The notes under the pieces were generated by a model that worked only from the letters and a program-made list of their open reading frames with translations, did no database searches and was not told where the DNA came from. The position numbers were made by a program, and so were the translations under genes. From the NCBI GenBank assembly GCA_020631735.1, contig CM036160.1, positions 8,090,746-8,154,745 of the forward strand: DNA of 64,000 nucleotides, in the 5' to 3' direction. The DNA is from Saccharum officinarum (lineage: Eukaryota; Streptophyta; Magnoliopsida; Poales; Poaceae). Of this stretch, positions 1 to 14,494 are shown piece after piece. Every line of letters begins with the position of its first letter. Position 1 is the first letter of the stretch.

Positions 1-1254
1 CTTCCATTTAACGCATTCACATATCACATCACACCTATTAACGCATTATTCATAAATCACGCCATACCTATTCGTTCTGCCGTGTGCGCACGGGCAACTA
101 ACAGAGGTGACTTCGACTGCTAGCAGCTAGCAGGCAAGCAGCCTTTGGCTTTGGACTGTGCAGCCTTTAGCACGCAAGCAGCCTGTCGCTACTCCAGCTA
201 CCGACAGGGCTCGGTGCCGACAGGCTGGCCACGTGTGCCGTCTATCGGCTGCTGAGATACCGACAGTTCTACTATCGGGCATTGAGAGACCGACAGGCTG
301 CTATATATCAAACTTTTGTATAATAGCTTCTAGATTTATAATTAATCATTAAAAAATATTATTTAAAAATGAATTCTGGTTTCGTAACAATCTTGAATGA
401 GCACTTTGACTTAGTTGAAGGTAGAAATCGATCTTCTTGCACAAAATGAATATGAATACTACTGGACCTTTCTGGCCGCACATGCAAAACATAAAGACGC
501 ATGCCATGTAGGCTTAATTTGTACTTAACGTGAGCTTGTGCCAACTTGCTTGTAAGCTTCTTTCACACAGACACACATACATCGTATATGAACTTGCATG
601 TACTCAGGACTTGTGTGGCTTGCTTCTATATGTAAGACATGTTTGACCGTGCGCGTACTGCAGGCCAAGAGGGGATCTACCGCATTACTGTTGCTAATTG
701 TTGCCGGGGTGGGGAGGCGAACTGAAGATGCTAGCTTTGTTGGGCTCGGGCCACCGACGAGCTGCCGTGCTGGGCACCGTCGGCTGCCGTGGCTTTGCAA
801 GACCGCCGTGCTTGGGCCTTGGGGCCGGAATAACCAATAGGCCATGTCGTCAACTGTGAAGTGGTGCCGATGCCGGCTTACTCGACGGACGCCATGCAGT
901 GAAGATGGTGCCGGATATTTGCCGGCTGTCAAATCGCAGGGGCTTCTACAACGTTCCCGTCAGGTAGGCTGTCTCACTCTCACCGGCCCGGCCGCCGTAC
1001 GTAGCTGGATACGCTATCACACGTATGATACTCCACATTTGTACATACGTACATGTTGGCTTGCCGTTTCATCAGACAAAGCAACGTGGCGTGCATGTAC
1101 ACCAGCAGCAAAGGCCAAAGGAGATTGTAAACATGCATGGTGCTCTGTTAAATGTTTGGCCACGATGACTTTGTTTATACATGCATGAAATGCCTTTAAT
1201 TTGGTCCAAAAATAATCATGGACCGAATATATATTTGAGCTAATCATATCGCGT
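1..1254. other. Intergenic sequence, no recognisable gene
   Basis: I see no convincing coding sequence here. Short open frames lie on both strands but overlap each other and show no family motif. Around 195-300 there is a cluster of imperfect copies of the short word ACCGACAGGCT, which may be a small local repeat or the edge of a decayed element. The rest looks like unconstrained grass intergenic DNA. Confidence 0.5.
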
Positions 1255-1261
1255 TGCTTTG

Positions 1262-2572
1262 TCTACTGCATTACCATTTTTCTAGGCAGCCATATTTCAC
1301 ATTTCCAGAGGTGGACAGCGCCTACGCCACATGGCATGCGTAAATCAACGACTTCACAGGCGGTCAAAACAGCCTGCCTCTGTAAATAGCTACTCCCGAG
1401 ATGGAGGCACTATGACACCCCCTTCCGCGAATACCTACGGTAGAGGCAGGCACGGTACAATGCTCGCCTCCGTTAATCAGTTAAAAAATAAAATAAAAGA
1501 AATCCTTGTCGCCAGAGCTTCTCGTCACCGTCATGGTACGTTCGCCTGCTCACCGTGGTCAGTGGATGCCGAGAGAAGCGACGCACCGCTGGGAGTGAAG
1601 GAGCCCCGTGCCACCGTACCAGGCCAAGATCTAGTCAGAATCGGAGGAGCTCAAGGAGGCACACCACGAAGGTGAATCTGCGACGAGAGGAAGAGAGTGA
1701 GTGGATATGCGAGGAGAGAGAGTTGAGGGATCGAGGGGGACGGTGGCGCGAGGCCAGGCCATGGCTGACAAGGCCGAGGCGAACAGTGGCGAGGCCATGG
1801 CGGGCGAAGCCACAACGGATGGCGACGAGGCCATGGCGTAAGAGGCGTCGACGACATTGGTCTTAGAGGTTGCGGCGATGAAGGGAAAGGTGGATCTAGA
1901 CCAAGCAAGAGGAGGCGGCGCACTATGGCAAACCCGACTAGGCCCTGGTGGCAGGCAACGACGACCTTGACAAGGATCGGTGTGGATTCCGGGGGGGTGG
2001 GAGGGGGAGGGAAGAGCCTAGCATAGGAGAACGAGCTAGCGGAGGGCAAGGGAGATGGTGGGTACCGGTGGACACGGTAGGGGCCGCTGGGCGAGGCTGT
2101 GGCGGTCAACCATGAGGTCGTGCCCAGCAGGGCCTTCGGGTGAGCGCGGTGTACACTACCATGGAGAGAGAGAGAGGACATTTCGCATTTCCGTAGAGAG
2201 GCAGCGACACCTGGTGCCTGGAAAGAGATGAGAGTTTAGACTAGGGTTTGTTTGCTTTTATACTTCTTCTCATATTGGGCCGTGGGTCAATTTACTGAGT
2301 CGGGCCTTGTAAGTGCCCGCCTCTTTAAATGGATTTTATGAGACGGAAATTGTTGACCATCTCTATAAATTCATTTTGGAAGACGGTCAATTCGTGTCCG
2401 TCTCCAAAAATAAACTGACTACGTCCGAAAATATATTTTGAAAGAAGGTCAATTCGTGACCGCCTCTGAAAATAAAATGACTGCCTCTGAAAATCCTCTG
2501 GTATTTAGGAGACATGTAAATTATATGACCGCCCTCCGTTAAAGAAAACAACCTGACTTGCATGTAGTAGTG
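1262..2572. mobile_element. CACTA-like non-autonomous DNA transposon (degenerate)
   Basis: The right end reads GCATGTAGTAGTG, which is CACTACTACATGC on the other strand, as expected for a CACTA (En/Spm) terminus. The last 250 bases carry repeated subterminal words such as GACCGCCTCTGAAAAT, typical of CACTA subterminal arrays. The left end is placed near TCTACTGCATTACC at 1262, a degenerate CACTA start, followed by related words (CCTGCCTCTGTAAATAGC). The GC-rich middle (1500-2200) is open in several frames but of low complexity, and no transposase is visible. A clean 3-bp target duplication was not found, so the left boundary is inferred. Confidence 0.5.
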
Positions 2573-3850
2573 TAGTCTGCTCAACTTAAACAGTCATAAC
2601 TATTTCTGTTTGGGCTTTTCAAATATTAGAGCCACATATATATAGTACTTGCAAATTCTCCCTGGATATGACTTGCCCAATAGATATATTATGAAAACTT
2701 ATGCGCGGCTTTATCTTACTAGCTAGTGTCATTTGTTTCTGTAAGCTTGCAACTAACCAATGCAAGTATATAAATCTCATACCGGCAACTTGACAGAATA
2801 GATTAAACTCGGATAATCCTTTCAAGGATATGCAATGGCAAGCGGCAGTACAGAACAAAAAGACAAAGTCTTGTGTTGTATATTTGTAACTACCACATTG
2901 TTTTCAGGAAATTCATACGATGGCCGTCCCATGTGCAACACGAGACTCTGACATCTACCGGCGCCAGTATTCGATCATCTACTCGTAGCTAACAAGTTGC
3001 TATGCCCTCCGGCCGATTGTAACAAATCTTCGACTAACACCATACTTAAGAAGGTTGGATGGTAGACTGGCCTGTGTTTGAATCCTTAGTTGTAGCATGC
3101 CAACTACCAGCAGCATCTCTTGCTGATAGATCGATAGGTAAATGGTGGATTATTAGTGACTACGTGTTTAGATACATCGTTGCTAATTTTTGCATACTAG
3201 CTATTTGCACATATGAGACAAACATGCCCCCTACTAGAAACTAGCTAGATCCTAGTGAATTTAGTCTTGGTTGAGTTCTCAAGGTCCAGATTTTGCAGCA
3301 TATTCTCGTGTTCCCCCTTCCATTTGACCTTCCTCCTCTTCCTTGCAATTTGCATTTCGAGCCGCCCTTGAAATACAATGGCCCATCCAATGGGCCCTTT
3401 AAATGGCTTCCGATTCAAAGGGTGTCAGTTGTTTCCAATCGCCATTTGGAATCAAACTCCCAGTCCCAGGGCTTCTAGCCATTGAGCAATGAGAGCAAAA
3501 TATTTGCTTTTTGCATGTTGGGTAACCAATGTGAATTTTTTCTTGAAGATACAAGTCAGTTGATTCTGCGATCGCCTCTTATTCTCTTAGGGATGGTTCG
3601 TATAGCAAACCGTCTCTAGATAGGTCGGGGAGGACTGTAGCTTACGAACAGCAGGAAATACATTTTCGACTGCCGGTCTTTTAAGTCTCAACCGCCCTTC
3701 TGACTGCCCCCGAAGTCAAAATAGCTTGGAGTGAGTAGAGTAAATACTTGATAAAACCTACATCCGTGTCAGCCAATCATTACGTTCATGTGTGAGCCGC
3801 CAGTGATAATCTAATACATTAAGCATCTCCGCAAAATAGCTTCAGCTTAC
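2573..3850. other. Intergenic sequence between transposon remnants
   Basis: No gene is recognised. Short open frames (for example 3059-3244 and 3293-3478) show no domain or composition signature. The stretch separates a CACTA-like right end from a LINE 3' end, so it may include 5' LINE sequence too decayed to read. Confidence 0.4.
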
Positions 3851-3859
3851 TGAATGTCC

Positions 3860-4608
3860 CCTGGAACTGGACACGGTAAGCACTTTTTGTTGTATATTCT
3901 CCGTCTGATGTCCAGCGCCAAACTATTGTATCCTCCCTGCTCAATGGCTCCAAGCTATTTGGCTTACGGCTAACAATTTGATGAAACTGCATTAGCCGAA
4001 TGACCCAATATGCAAGTTATGCGGGAACGATCCTGAAACTCCCACTCACCTGTGCAAGGATTGTGCCTTCACAAAACAAGTTTGGTCCTTCCTAAAACAA
4101 TGGTTTGGTTTGGCAGTAATCGACACAGTCGGATCAAATGGATCTTTGCACAGTTATTGGCGTAAGTGTCACGTTAAGATTGACAAAGGCCAAAGGAAAA
4201 TGTTTGATGGTGTAATGATCTATTTCTGGTGGAGCATAGGGAAAGAAAGGAACAGAAGAACTTTTCAGAACAAGAGCCTGCAACCAAGGAAAGTGGCCTT
4301 CTTATGCAAGGAAGAAGTGGAGCAATACCGGTCAGCGATTAGATCCTATGGGCAAACCAATCAATCACAGCAGTAGTAGACCTTGTCTTTTTTTTTCTTG
4401 TTCTTCTGATTTATTTTCTTTCTGTTTCCCCAACTGGTGCCGTGTGTTTTTATTTACGTTCAGATCGGGTAGTGTACAGAGTAGGGTGGCTGGTCTGCGG
4501 GTCAAAGTAGTGGCGAGCGTAGGATCGTACTTGTAATTCTATAATTTCTTATTTCCTTTTTCCACATCTAATAAAAATCCGGCAAAAACCTTTGCCGCCT
4601 TTCGAAAA
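3860..4608 (+). mobile_element. LINE 3' end with reverse-transcriptase zinc-binding domain
   Basis: A frame running from about 3965 to 4376 encodes the C-terminal zinc-binding region typical of plant L1-type LINE ORF2. It has a cysteine/histidine cluster (CKLCGNDPETPTHLCKDC), then KQVWSFLKQWFG, then MIYFWWSIGKERNRRTFQN, ending at a stop at 4374-4376. The 3' untranslated part follows and ends in GCCGCCTTTCGAAAAAAA, a LINE-style tail. Upstream ORF2 (endonuclease and RT core) is missing, consistent with 5' truncation at insertion, and one stop codon interrupts the frame near 3985. It is inactive; the 5' boundary is approximate. Confidence 0.75.
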
Positions 4609-4615
4609 AAATCAA

Positions 4616-4690
4616 CTACTGCAGTACCAGTTTTTCTCAGGCAGCCATTTCACATCTCCGGAGGTGGTCGTCCATATAGGATGACTCGGG
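4616..4690. mobile_element. CACTA-like left-end fragment
   Basis: CTACTGCAGTACCAGTTTTT followed by CAGGCAGCC and a GGAGGTGG word resembles the start of the element at 1262. The same family appears to resume at 6826-6965 in the same orientation, suggesting one decayed element split by the insertion between them. The assignment rests on short word similarity only. Confidence 0.35.
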
Positions 4691-6825
4691 GGCGATCTAA
4701 CCGTGTCACCGGAGCATCCCACCACACCTCACTCTGGCCACCGCTGCAGCTCCCCGCCTAGCGGTGGCGGCGGCCCGCGGTGGTGCCCAACAAGGCCTCC
4801 CTCTGCAGCACTTTTCACCTCCCCATCTCCTCTCTTCCTCCTCCCTAGCGGTGGCGGCGGCCCGCGGTGGTGCCCAACAAGGCCTCCCTCTGCAGCACTT
4901 TTCACCTCCCCATCTCCTCTCTTCCTCCTCCCATGTCTAACCCTAGCACTGTGATAAATAAGGCCGGCGACGAGCAGGGTGACTGGCGGTTGGCCGGATC
5001 CGTGCCACCTGGGCCCAAATCCGGGATCCCATCACCGGATCTAGCCATGTGGAGACCCCGCACGCGGTTCGAACGGGCACGGAGGCTAGCCCTGCAGCGA
5101 CTAGCTAGCGACGTACTAGGAAGCGGTGGGTGGAGCGTCCGCAACCCCTCCTCCCTGTCCTGCCGGTGGCATCCAGCATCTTCAGCGAGCAGGCGCAGGG
5201 CTGGCCCGGATCTAGCATCCCGCGCCCCGGATCCAGCACGGCTAGGGTCGGCGACGGTGCTCGCGGTGTTCGAGGGGAAGCCTTCCACGCCTGTGCCTAC
5301 GTGGTCCTGGGTACGACGCCTGCGCTGCCACTGTGTTGCATAGGCGCCTGGAGCAGACCAACGCCGCAACGGGCGCGACAGCAGCCGGCTATGGCCAGGC
5401 CCTCGTGTGGCCAGATGGGCGCAACGACGGCTGGCTACAGGCGCTGCGGCCAGACCATCGTGTGGTCAGTCCTCCACGGCAGCAGCGACGTCTTCCAGTG
5501 GCCTTCAACGGCAGTTGCTGGGCTGCCGGTGCTGCGGCTAGGCCCTCGTGTGCACCTACCTGCAGCGGCAAACACGGGCTGATGCCTGCTGGATAGGGCC
5601 GACAAAAGCGAGGTGAGCGGCGGCCGGTAGGGCTAGGCCACGTCGCGGTGCGGCCTACGTGAGCTGGCACGGCGGACAGCAGGCGACTCACGCACGGCAC
5701 GACCCTGTGTGCTCACGATGCTAGACCATGGCTTGCCAGGGCCCGCATGCGGCGGCCGGACCTGGCGTGACTGGCTGCGGCCCTAGCTGGGTCGTGGTTG
5801 ACCGTAGCACACCACTGCTCCCTAACAGGTCTCGTCGCCGGCATGTTTTAGCCTGCCGCTGACCTACAGAGTCTGGGTGAAAACCTGCCTGGCTGTTGCC
5901 CTAGGACAGCGACGATGGTGCAATGGTGTCGTATCCCTCCCTGGAGGCGTTGCTGCAGACTCCAGTTCCGGGTCGCAGATGGCTAGCTGGCTACCTATGT
6001 GGATTGGAGAACCAATGGTGAAAGCCATGCCTGATTCCTTGGGCTGATAGCGGAGACGCCCTCTGCGCCACACACCTTCCTGAAGGCGTTGTCATGCTCC
6101 TCCATGGGCCAACTTGCTATGTGCCTCCTGCTCCTAGCTTGCTCCCCTCTTGGGTGAGACTGGCCCTGGTTGTCAGTCGTTTCCGATGTTTCGACGAGTG
6201 TCCTCCTCTGGCGTCTCTACTCCATCGGCACTCTACTTGTTGGTGCCAGAAAATCTAATGTCGGGTGGTGTTTCCACCGCTGCCGCCATTCCCCTCCAAG
6301 GTTTCCTCCCCATGGACAGTGTTGAATGGTGGTAAGTGGGCCCGATAGTGCTATAGGTGTCACCATTAGTTTCAAGGGAGGTCGCCGTGTCCGGTGATCT
6401 TGGGCTTGCGTGTCCATCACCACTCTTAGTCTCCATTCCATTGGTTGGTCCGTAGATGGAGGGCGGCAGTGGAGCGACGTAGCAACGAGGATGGTGCAGG
6501 GCACAATGGCCACGACGAAACCGGCGAGTATGTTGTTCAGTGGTGGGGCAAATCGACGATCGGTTGGCGTCTTTCGGCTTGCATCTAGGCTTATCCTTGA
6601 GTCCTCATGTTGGTTCTTCTTGTTGTTTCTGTTAAGTGTTGGCGGTGGTGGTGTTGTTGTTGTAATCTCTCTGTCCCCTCCCACTTGTCATACTTCTGTG
6701 ACCTCCAAGGTCGTCCCTGTAATAGGTGCATTGCACCCTTCCACCCACCAGCTTGTCGGGATCTGTGGAATGAAATCAGGTGGGTATCAATTTGATCCCC
6801 TGTAGTTGACCTCAAAAAAAGCATC
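4691..6825 (+). mobile_element. Candidate non-LTR (LINE or derivative) insertion with short poly-A tail
   Basis: This interval ends in GTTGACC followed shortly by a run of seven A. The last 300 bases match, on the protein level and in words such as GTTGGCGTCTTTCGGCTTG, the element at 23915-24210 on the opposite strand, which has the same GTTGACC plus A-rich end. The flanks CATCTCCGGAGGTGG (left, about 4660) and CATCTCTAGAGGCGG (right, 6829) could be a decayed target duplication. The 5' part is GC-rich and contains a tandem duplication. No endonuclease or RT motif was found, so it is either internally deleted or a non-autonomous derivative. Confidence 0.45.
4757..4930 (+). repeat. Two head-to-tail copies of an 87-bp GC-rich unit
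   Basis: The unit starting CCTAGCGGTGGCGGCGG at about 4757 is repeated, apparently without change, at 4844. The period of 87 bases is a multiple of three, so the open frame through it (29 residues twice) persists. It lies near the inferred 5' end of the non-LTR insertion, where tandem units are common in LINE promoters. A recent local duplication is the simplest explanation. Confidence 0.8.
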
Positions 6826-6965
6826 TCTAGAGGCGGACATGTTGTCCGCTTACGCCAAGGTCTGCGTTCATAGACGGACAAAGCAGCCCGCCTCTATAAT
6901 TATCTACTTCCGAGACAGTCGCATTAATTATAACACCCGCCTATGTAAATAGCTACTTCCTTGGC
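6826..6965. mobile_element. CACTA-like subterminal repeat fragment
   Basis: Words AGCCCGCCTCTATAATTATC and CCGCCTATGTAAATAGC match, in the same order and orientation, those at 1365-1395 and 1430 in the first CACTA-like element. It is therefore read as the continuation of the fragment at 4616-4690 after the intervening insertion. No coding sequence is present. Confidence 0.4.
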
Positions 6966-8223
6966 CCTGTGGGGAACCCTCTGGATCCTGGTCCGACATA
7001 TTGGTTATTCACCCGTAGGGGCAAAGCTGGCCCCTAGGAAGGTCCAGTCACAGCTATAAAACCACCTAGGGCGTGCTCATTAGAAGTGTGTCGTTTATAT
7101 GGTTAAACTCTTCTTCTTAATTACAATGATACATAAATCTTTTGCGTATTCGAAAAAATCATTAATTAGGTGATATATGTCACCATTTTTATGATATGGC
7201 ATCGTACTAGAGATGAAATTGGAGGGAATGGTTTCATCAGGATGAAACCAGGAGCACACCGTTTCCAACAATTGGAAACCATGTGAAACAAGCACTGGGG
7301 GCATGAAATTTCATTTCATCCAACAATCAGCCAATCATTAACATCGGGTATTAAATGCTATGAGTAGCTTATGAAATAACAAAATGAAACAAGCATTGGA
7401 TGGGGGATGTTTCATTCACCATTTCAAAGCACTATAGATGACATGGCAACCAAGGTAACATCAAAATGAAATATACCATTGAGATTGGCAATACCTTGCT
7501 CCCTACTCGTGTAATCCAACTTTATCTTTTCTTTTTCCTCTTTCTTTCTGTAACTCCACCTGGGCAATTAATGTGACTCCACCATGACCCTATTGTAACA
7601 CCCCAGCTTATTTGTATCCTGTAACAGTTGTGGTTGTTGGCCCAAGGTTCTGGTGTGGTTGTGTTTTGCCTGGTGGGTGGCTTAGTACTACCTTACAAAT
7701 GTATCTAGGTGAGAATTATTAGTTCATAAACCTTGTTGCCGTGTCAAATATTGTGTCTCTAGCTTAACCTTTTTACATGAAGTGAGAAAGAAAGAGAGGT
7801 GCTATAAGTTCATGGGCTTGCTCCAATGGAAGGGATAGGCTACGTGGATATTGTTTATAGGTTGTAAGACCTGTTGTACGTCTTGGGCTGATAGTTTTAT
7901 CTGTGGCAAGATTTCTGAAGACTGTATGGGCAGTCGGGCACCCTGCAAATACCTTGCACTGTACAACCAGTTATCATATTATTTTGCAATCTTGAAGACC
8001 AAAGAGTCCTTTCTTCTGCAGTTCTGACGAACAAAGAATCTTGTGCGCCGTTATTCTTGCTGTTCTTAAATTTTAACTTGTGTACAATATGTTTCGCAAA
8101 AAAAAGACTTGTGTACAATATACATGCATTGGGAAGAAATAAATACTTGAATGTGCTAAGTATTGCACACAATTTAATGTCGAGTTATTTCCCGTTATGT
8201 ATGCCAATAAAAACAAATGATAA
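6966..8223. other. 3' flank of the carboxypeptidase gene; no other gene
   Basis: No coding sequence is supported. At 7200-7440 there are several copies of ATGAAA/TTTCAT-rich words in both orientations (for example GAAACAAGCA at 7284 and 7386), which may be a decayed MITE, but ends and target duplication were not resolved. The part next to 8223 should contain the 3' untranslated region of the minus-strand carboxypeptidase. Confidence 0.45.
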
Positions 8224-11117
<2,894 letters not shown>

Positions 11118-11352
11118 GGCCTCGTTTGATTTGGAGGAGTTAAAATTTAACTCTCATCACATCGATGTTCCCTCAAATGCATGGATTACTAAATGTAGAC
11201 TAATTGCATGCACGTCGGCACAGATTAGGAGTAATTTACGAGACGAATCTATTAAGCCTAATTAGTCCAAGATTGGAAACTTTTTGTCAAATAAGACGAA
11301 AGTGCTACAGTGTTTGTTAAACTTTAACATCCAAACCAAACAAACGGGGGCC
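11118..11352. mobile_element. PIF/Harbinger-type MITE (235 bp) with TTA target duplication
   Basis: Terminal inverted repeats GGCCTCGTTTGATTTGG and, read inward from the other end, GGCCCCCGTTTGTTTGG are flanked by TTA at 11115-11117 and 11353-11355, the 3-bp target of the PIF/Harbinger superfamily. The body contains GAGACGAATCTATTAAGCC, a segment common in grass MITEs of this type. It has no coding capacity. It lies about 310 bases upstream of the carboxypeptidase start, in likely promoter territory. Confidence 0.85.
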
Positions 11353-12379
11353 TTAATGTCAGGAGCCTGACGACGACGGGCGATGCTGAAACAGAAGACA
11401 ACAAGGCAAAGGGAGGGAAGACCAGGAGCAGACCACTTGGAGGCCGGAAGCAAGGCGGGTCCTGTGGGAGAAGAGAGGCCCAAGGGAGTGAAGAAGCCCC
11501 ATCCAAGATTCTTCAGGCCCAGCTGGACGAATGCGTAGGAGACTTGGCTTCCTTGCGTTTTAGCATGGAGACGGGGACAGGCGAGGGAGAGGATACGGAG
11601 AGAACACAGGAAGGCCAGCTGCGTCTAGAGGTGTTGGCAGGGAGCTGCGTGCTCGTTAATCTTGTATCCTACTCCAATATCCGTGAATTCGTTCTAAACT
11701 TTAGCTAATACACAACCCCCAAAGTACAATCCAAGTAGCCAATGTGGTTTGTCATAATTTGGTATTCGGAGCTGTAGATCCTCGGCCCAGACTCCATCGA
11801 TTCCGGCAAGTTCTTCTCATCAGCGAGCAATCAAGTCTGGCGGAGCCACCGGATTATCTTCTTCGACCTTAGTATCAAACCAGAGAGCAGTAGAAGTTGC
11901 AAGCGATGGAGGAGCTGATCGGCAAAGGGATGCAGGCGCGGATGGACCATCAACACGAGACTCTCAAGAAGACATTGGATGCAGGCTCCGATGGACCATG
12001 TAGTTCTTCCGACTCCTTAGTGAACTTGGAGACTTGTGGAAGAAAGTTCATTAATTAGATGTTTCAGTAAAGAACAAATGTGGACAGTTAGACATTAGAA
12101 CCTTGGATATAGAGGCCAAATTGATAATTGGATCATTTCTAACCAGTTTCATGCAAAACCAAATGTTACAGCTAAGTGCCTAAGTTGCTACTTGTTCATA
12201 AACCATCAAAGACTGGATTCTAATTCATTCAGCTAGCATAACATGGAAATGTGAAGTCTTTGTAGACTCAGATTCTCAGATGTACAAAGCTCCAGGTACA
12301 AAGGATTACAAGGCTGAAAAATAGAGTTTCCATAGCATACTAGTATTAATCTGTATGTGCTGAAAGTATTTACTCTAGC
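11353..12379. other. Unassigned sequence, possible retroelement leader
   Basis: No gene is recognised. At about 11870 the words AGTATCAAACCAGAGAGCAG precede ATGGAGGAGCTGATCGGC and could be a decayed primer-binding site and gag start, because many grass LTR elements place gag just after a TGGTATCAGAGC-like site. The frame stops after about 50 codons and shows no gag domain, so this is only a suggestion. Confidence 0.3.
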
Positions 12380-12470
12380 AATACGGATCAGCACATCTGC
12401 GCATAGGAATCAGAATGGATAGCACATGAGACACATGGTTTATACTAGTTCTGGTACGTGGTAACCCTAT
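12380..12470 (-). mobile_element. Left part of an older LTR interrupted by the copia insertion
   Basis: The order of words here (CTGCGCATAGGAATCAG, then TGGATAGCACATGAGACACA, then GGTTTATACTAGTTCTGG) parallels the LTRs at 38.6 and 40.6 kb (GTGCGCAAGACACGAACCGG, ATGGTAACAGGACACAAGAC, GATTTATACAGGTCTAGG). The remainder of this LTR resumes after the copia element at 20791, where TTATATAGGCCGGAGG corresponds to TTATATACTCCGAAGG. The copia element therefore landed in a member of a related LTR family. Confidence 0.6.
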
Positions 12471-12972
12471 TGAAGGACCGAAAGTGGCGACCAGAAGGGG
12501 GTTGAATGGGAGCCTCAAATTTCTTTTCATAAAAGTTTGGCCACTGTCCCAAAATCAATCCCCAAAGCACACCCACACAGGTGAGTAAATCACAAGCCTA
12601 TGAAAGGCTAAATATCTCTAAGAAACACAGCGTGACACTCAAAAAACGATACATAAGAACACCGCCAAACAAACGGGAGAAAGAATATGGCCGAGCAGAC
12701 CAACAGGAACCCTCCACCTCTACAGAAAAGAGGCAAGTGTCCAACCTTAAACACCTGAGTCAACAAGTGACAAAGATACTTAGAAAAGATCCAATCACCG
12801 CTAGCAAACCAGCGCAAAAAGCGGAATCTGAAACAGATAAAAAACGAGCTCAAACGAGGCGAAACAACGCACAAACACAATGGACCAAACTCTGTACTGT
12901 AGTAGCAGATGCGACACTGTAGCAGCGGACGCGACTGCGCCGCACGATTGGAGGCGGCGCTGGTACTGTAGC
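12471..12972 (-). repeat. Truncated 3' LTR of the copia element
   Basis: This segment aligns with 18978 to about 19475 (shared start TGAAGGAC, shared TTCTTTTCA, AGCACACCCACA and GGTACTGTAGC). Similarity stops abruptly after GGTACTGTAGC at 12972, and unrelated sequence leads straight into the 3' end of pol. About 1.3 kb of the LTR, together with the polypurine tract, appears to have been deleted. Confidence 0.8.
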
Positions 12973-13002
12973 GTAACATCCCAAATAAAGCATAGCTTCA
13001 AT

Positions 13003-14494
13003 CTAATCACTATAGTCATGAAGGTCATAATGCACTAAAATACATGATGAAGTGAAATGCAATATGCAATATGATATAGAAAACAAAGCAAAAAAAATTA
13101 AGCTACAAAGAAAAGCAAAACTAAAGTACAACAACCAGAGTTCCCCTCCACTAAAAAGGGAAACAAACTCCAAGCTTCCCTTACAAGCGAGCAAACTGGG
13201 CTTGGTCAAGAGGTTTGGTGAACATATCTGCGAGCTGGTTTGGGTATCAATGTGGTGCAGATCGATATCACCTTTCTCATAGTGGTCACGCAAGAAGTGA
13301 AAGCGGACTTCTATGTGCTTTGTCTTTGGGTGGAGGACGGGGTTTTTGGCTACACTTATTGCACTGGTGCTATCACAAAACAAAGGCACTCTCCTAAACT
13401 CTAACCCAAACTCTTTTAGAGTAACTATCATCCAAAGCAACTGGGAACAACAAGTAGCAGCAACATACTCAACTTTTATGATGGATTGGGCGACGCTAGA
13501 CTGCTTGCGAGAAGACCAAGACACGAGATAAGTTATCCAAGAAATTGACAAGTCCCCGAAGTGGACTTCCTCTCAACACGACACCCAGCATAATCCGCAT
13601 CGGAATACCTGCAAAGAGAAAGAGAGGAGGAGGCCAAAAACCAAACACCACACTCGGGTGTGAAACGAAGGTACCTAAGGATCCACTTGACAGCTTGATG
13701 ATGAGACGTGCACGGTGAAGACTGAAAGCGCATGCATAAGCAGACTGCGAACTGAATGTCTGGTCTCGTCGTTATCAGGTGCAACAAGGATCCGATCATG
13801 CTTCGGTATTCCTTCTGGTCCGCGACTTCTTCTTCCTTGTCTTCATCCAGGGCCATCGTGGTCGACATGGGCGTCGAAAGAGGCTTGGCCTCACCCATAT
13901 CGAATTTCTTGAGCACGTCCTTGGTGTACTTGCCTTGGTGCACGAACGTCCCCTCGTAAGTTTGCTTGATTTGCAGTCCGAGGATGAAAGTCAATTCGCC
14001 CATCATGCTCATTTCAAATTCTCTACTCATAGTATCTAAAAACTTGGCAACAAGAGTATGAGAAGAGCCACCGAAGATTATATCATCCACATATATCTGA
14101 ACCAAAGTGCCTTGCTTGAGGAGAAACAAAGTTTTATCATCCGAACCCATTCTAAAATCCTTCTCAAGCAAGAAAGCTTTCAAGCGCTCATACCTCTCGG
14201 GGCTTGTTTCAAACCATACAAGGCTTTGTGGAGTTTAAAAACATGGTTAGTGAACTTAGGATTTTCAAAGCCAGGAGGTTGCCTCACATAAACCTCTTCC
14301 TCTATGTACCCATTTAAGAAGGCACTCTTCATGTCTATCTGATACAGCTTGAACCCTTTCGAAGCTGCAAATGCTAAAAGGATTCTAATGGCTTCTAAAC
14401 GAGCAATAGGAGCAAAGGTTTCTTCATAGTCTATTCTCTCTTTTTGGCAAAAATCATGAGCCACCAATCTCATCTTGTTTCTCACTATCATCAC
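13003..14494 (-). pseudogene. Copia reverse transcriptase and RNase H (broken)
   Basis: Reverse transcriptase motifs run leftward from 14494: [15 protein letters not shown], then [25 protein letters not shown] and [11 protein letters not shown]. After a frameshift near 14183 come the catalytic YVDDIIFG (about 14085) and LGLQIKQTYEG. RNase H follows, with YSDADYAG, RKSTSGTCQFLG and, in a further frame, KHIEVRFHFLRDH. The normal Ala-Trp-Tyr after KQAPR is lost at the frameshift. The domain order and the DD of the active site are those of Ty1/copia pol. The far C-terminus is degenerate after about 13190. Confidence 0.85.

Noticed and set aside
1651..2181. 176-residue Pro/Ser-rich minus-strand frame as a host gene
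   Set aside because: Low-complexity GC-rich interior of a CACTA-like element, overlapped by equally open frames; no domain seen.
5389..5700. Overlapping open frames at 4.9-5.7 kb as genes
   Set aside because: Several frames on both strands are open over the same GC-rich sequence, none with a motif; best explained as part of a non-LTR insertion.
7200..7440. MITE call for ATGAAA/TTTCAT-rich sequence
   Set aside because: Repeated words are present in both orientations, but I could not define terminal repeats or a target duplication.
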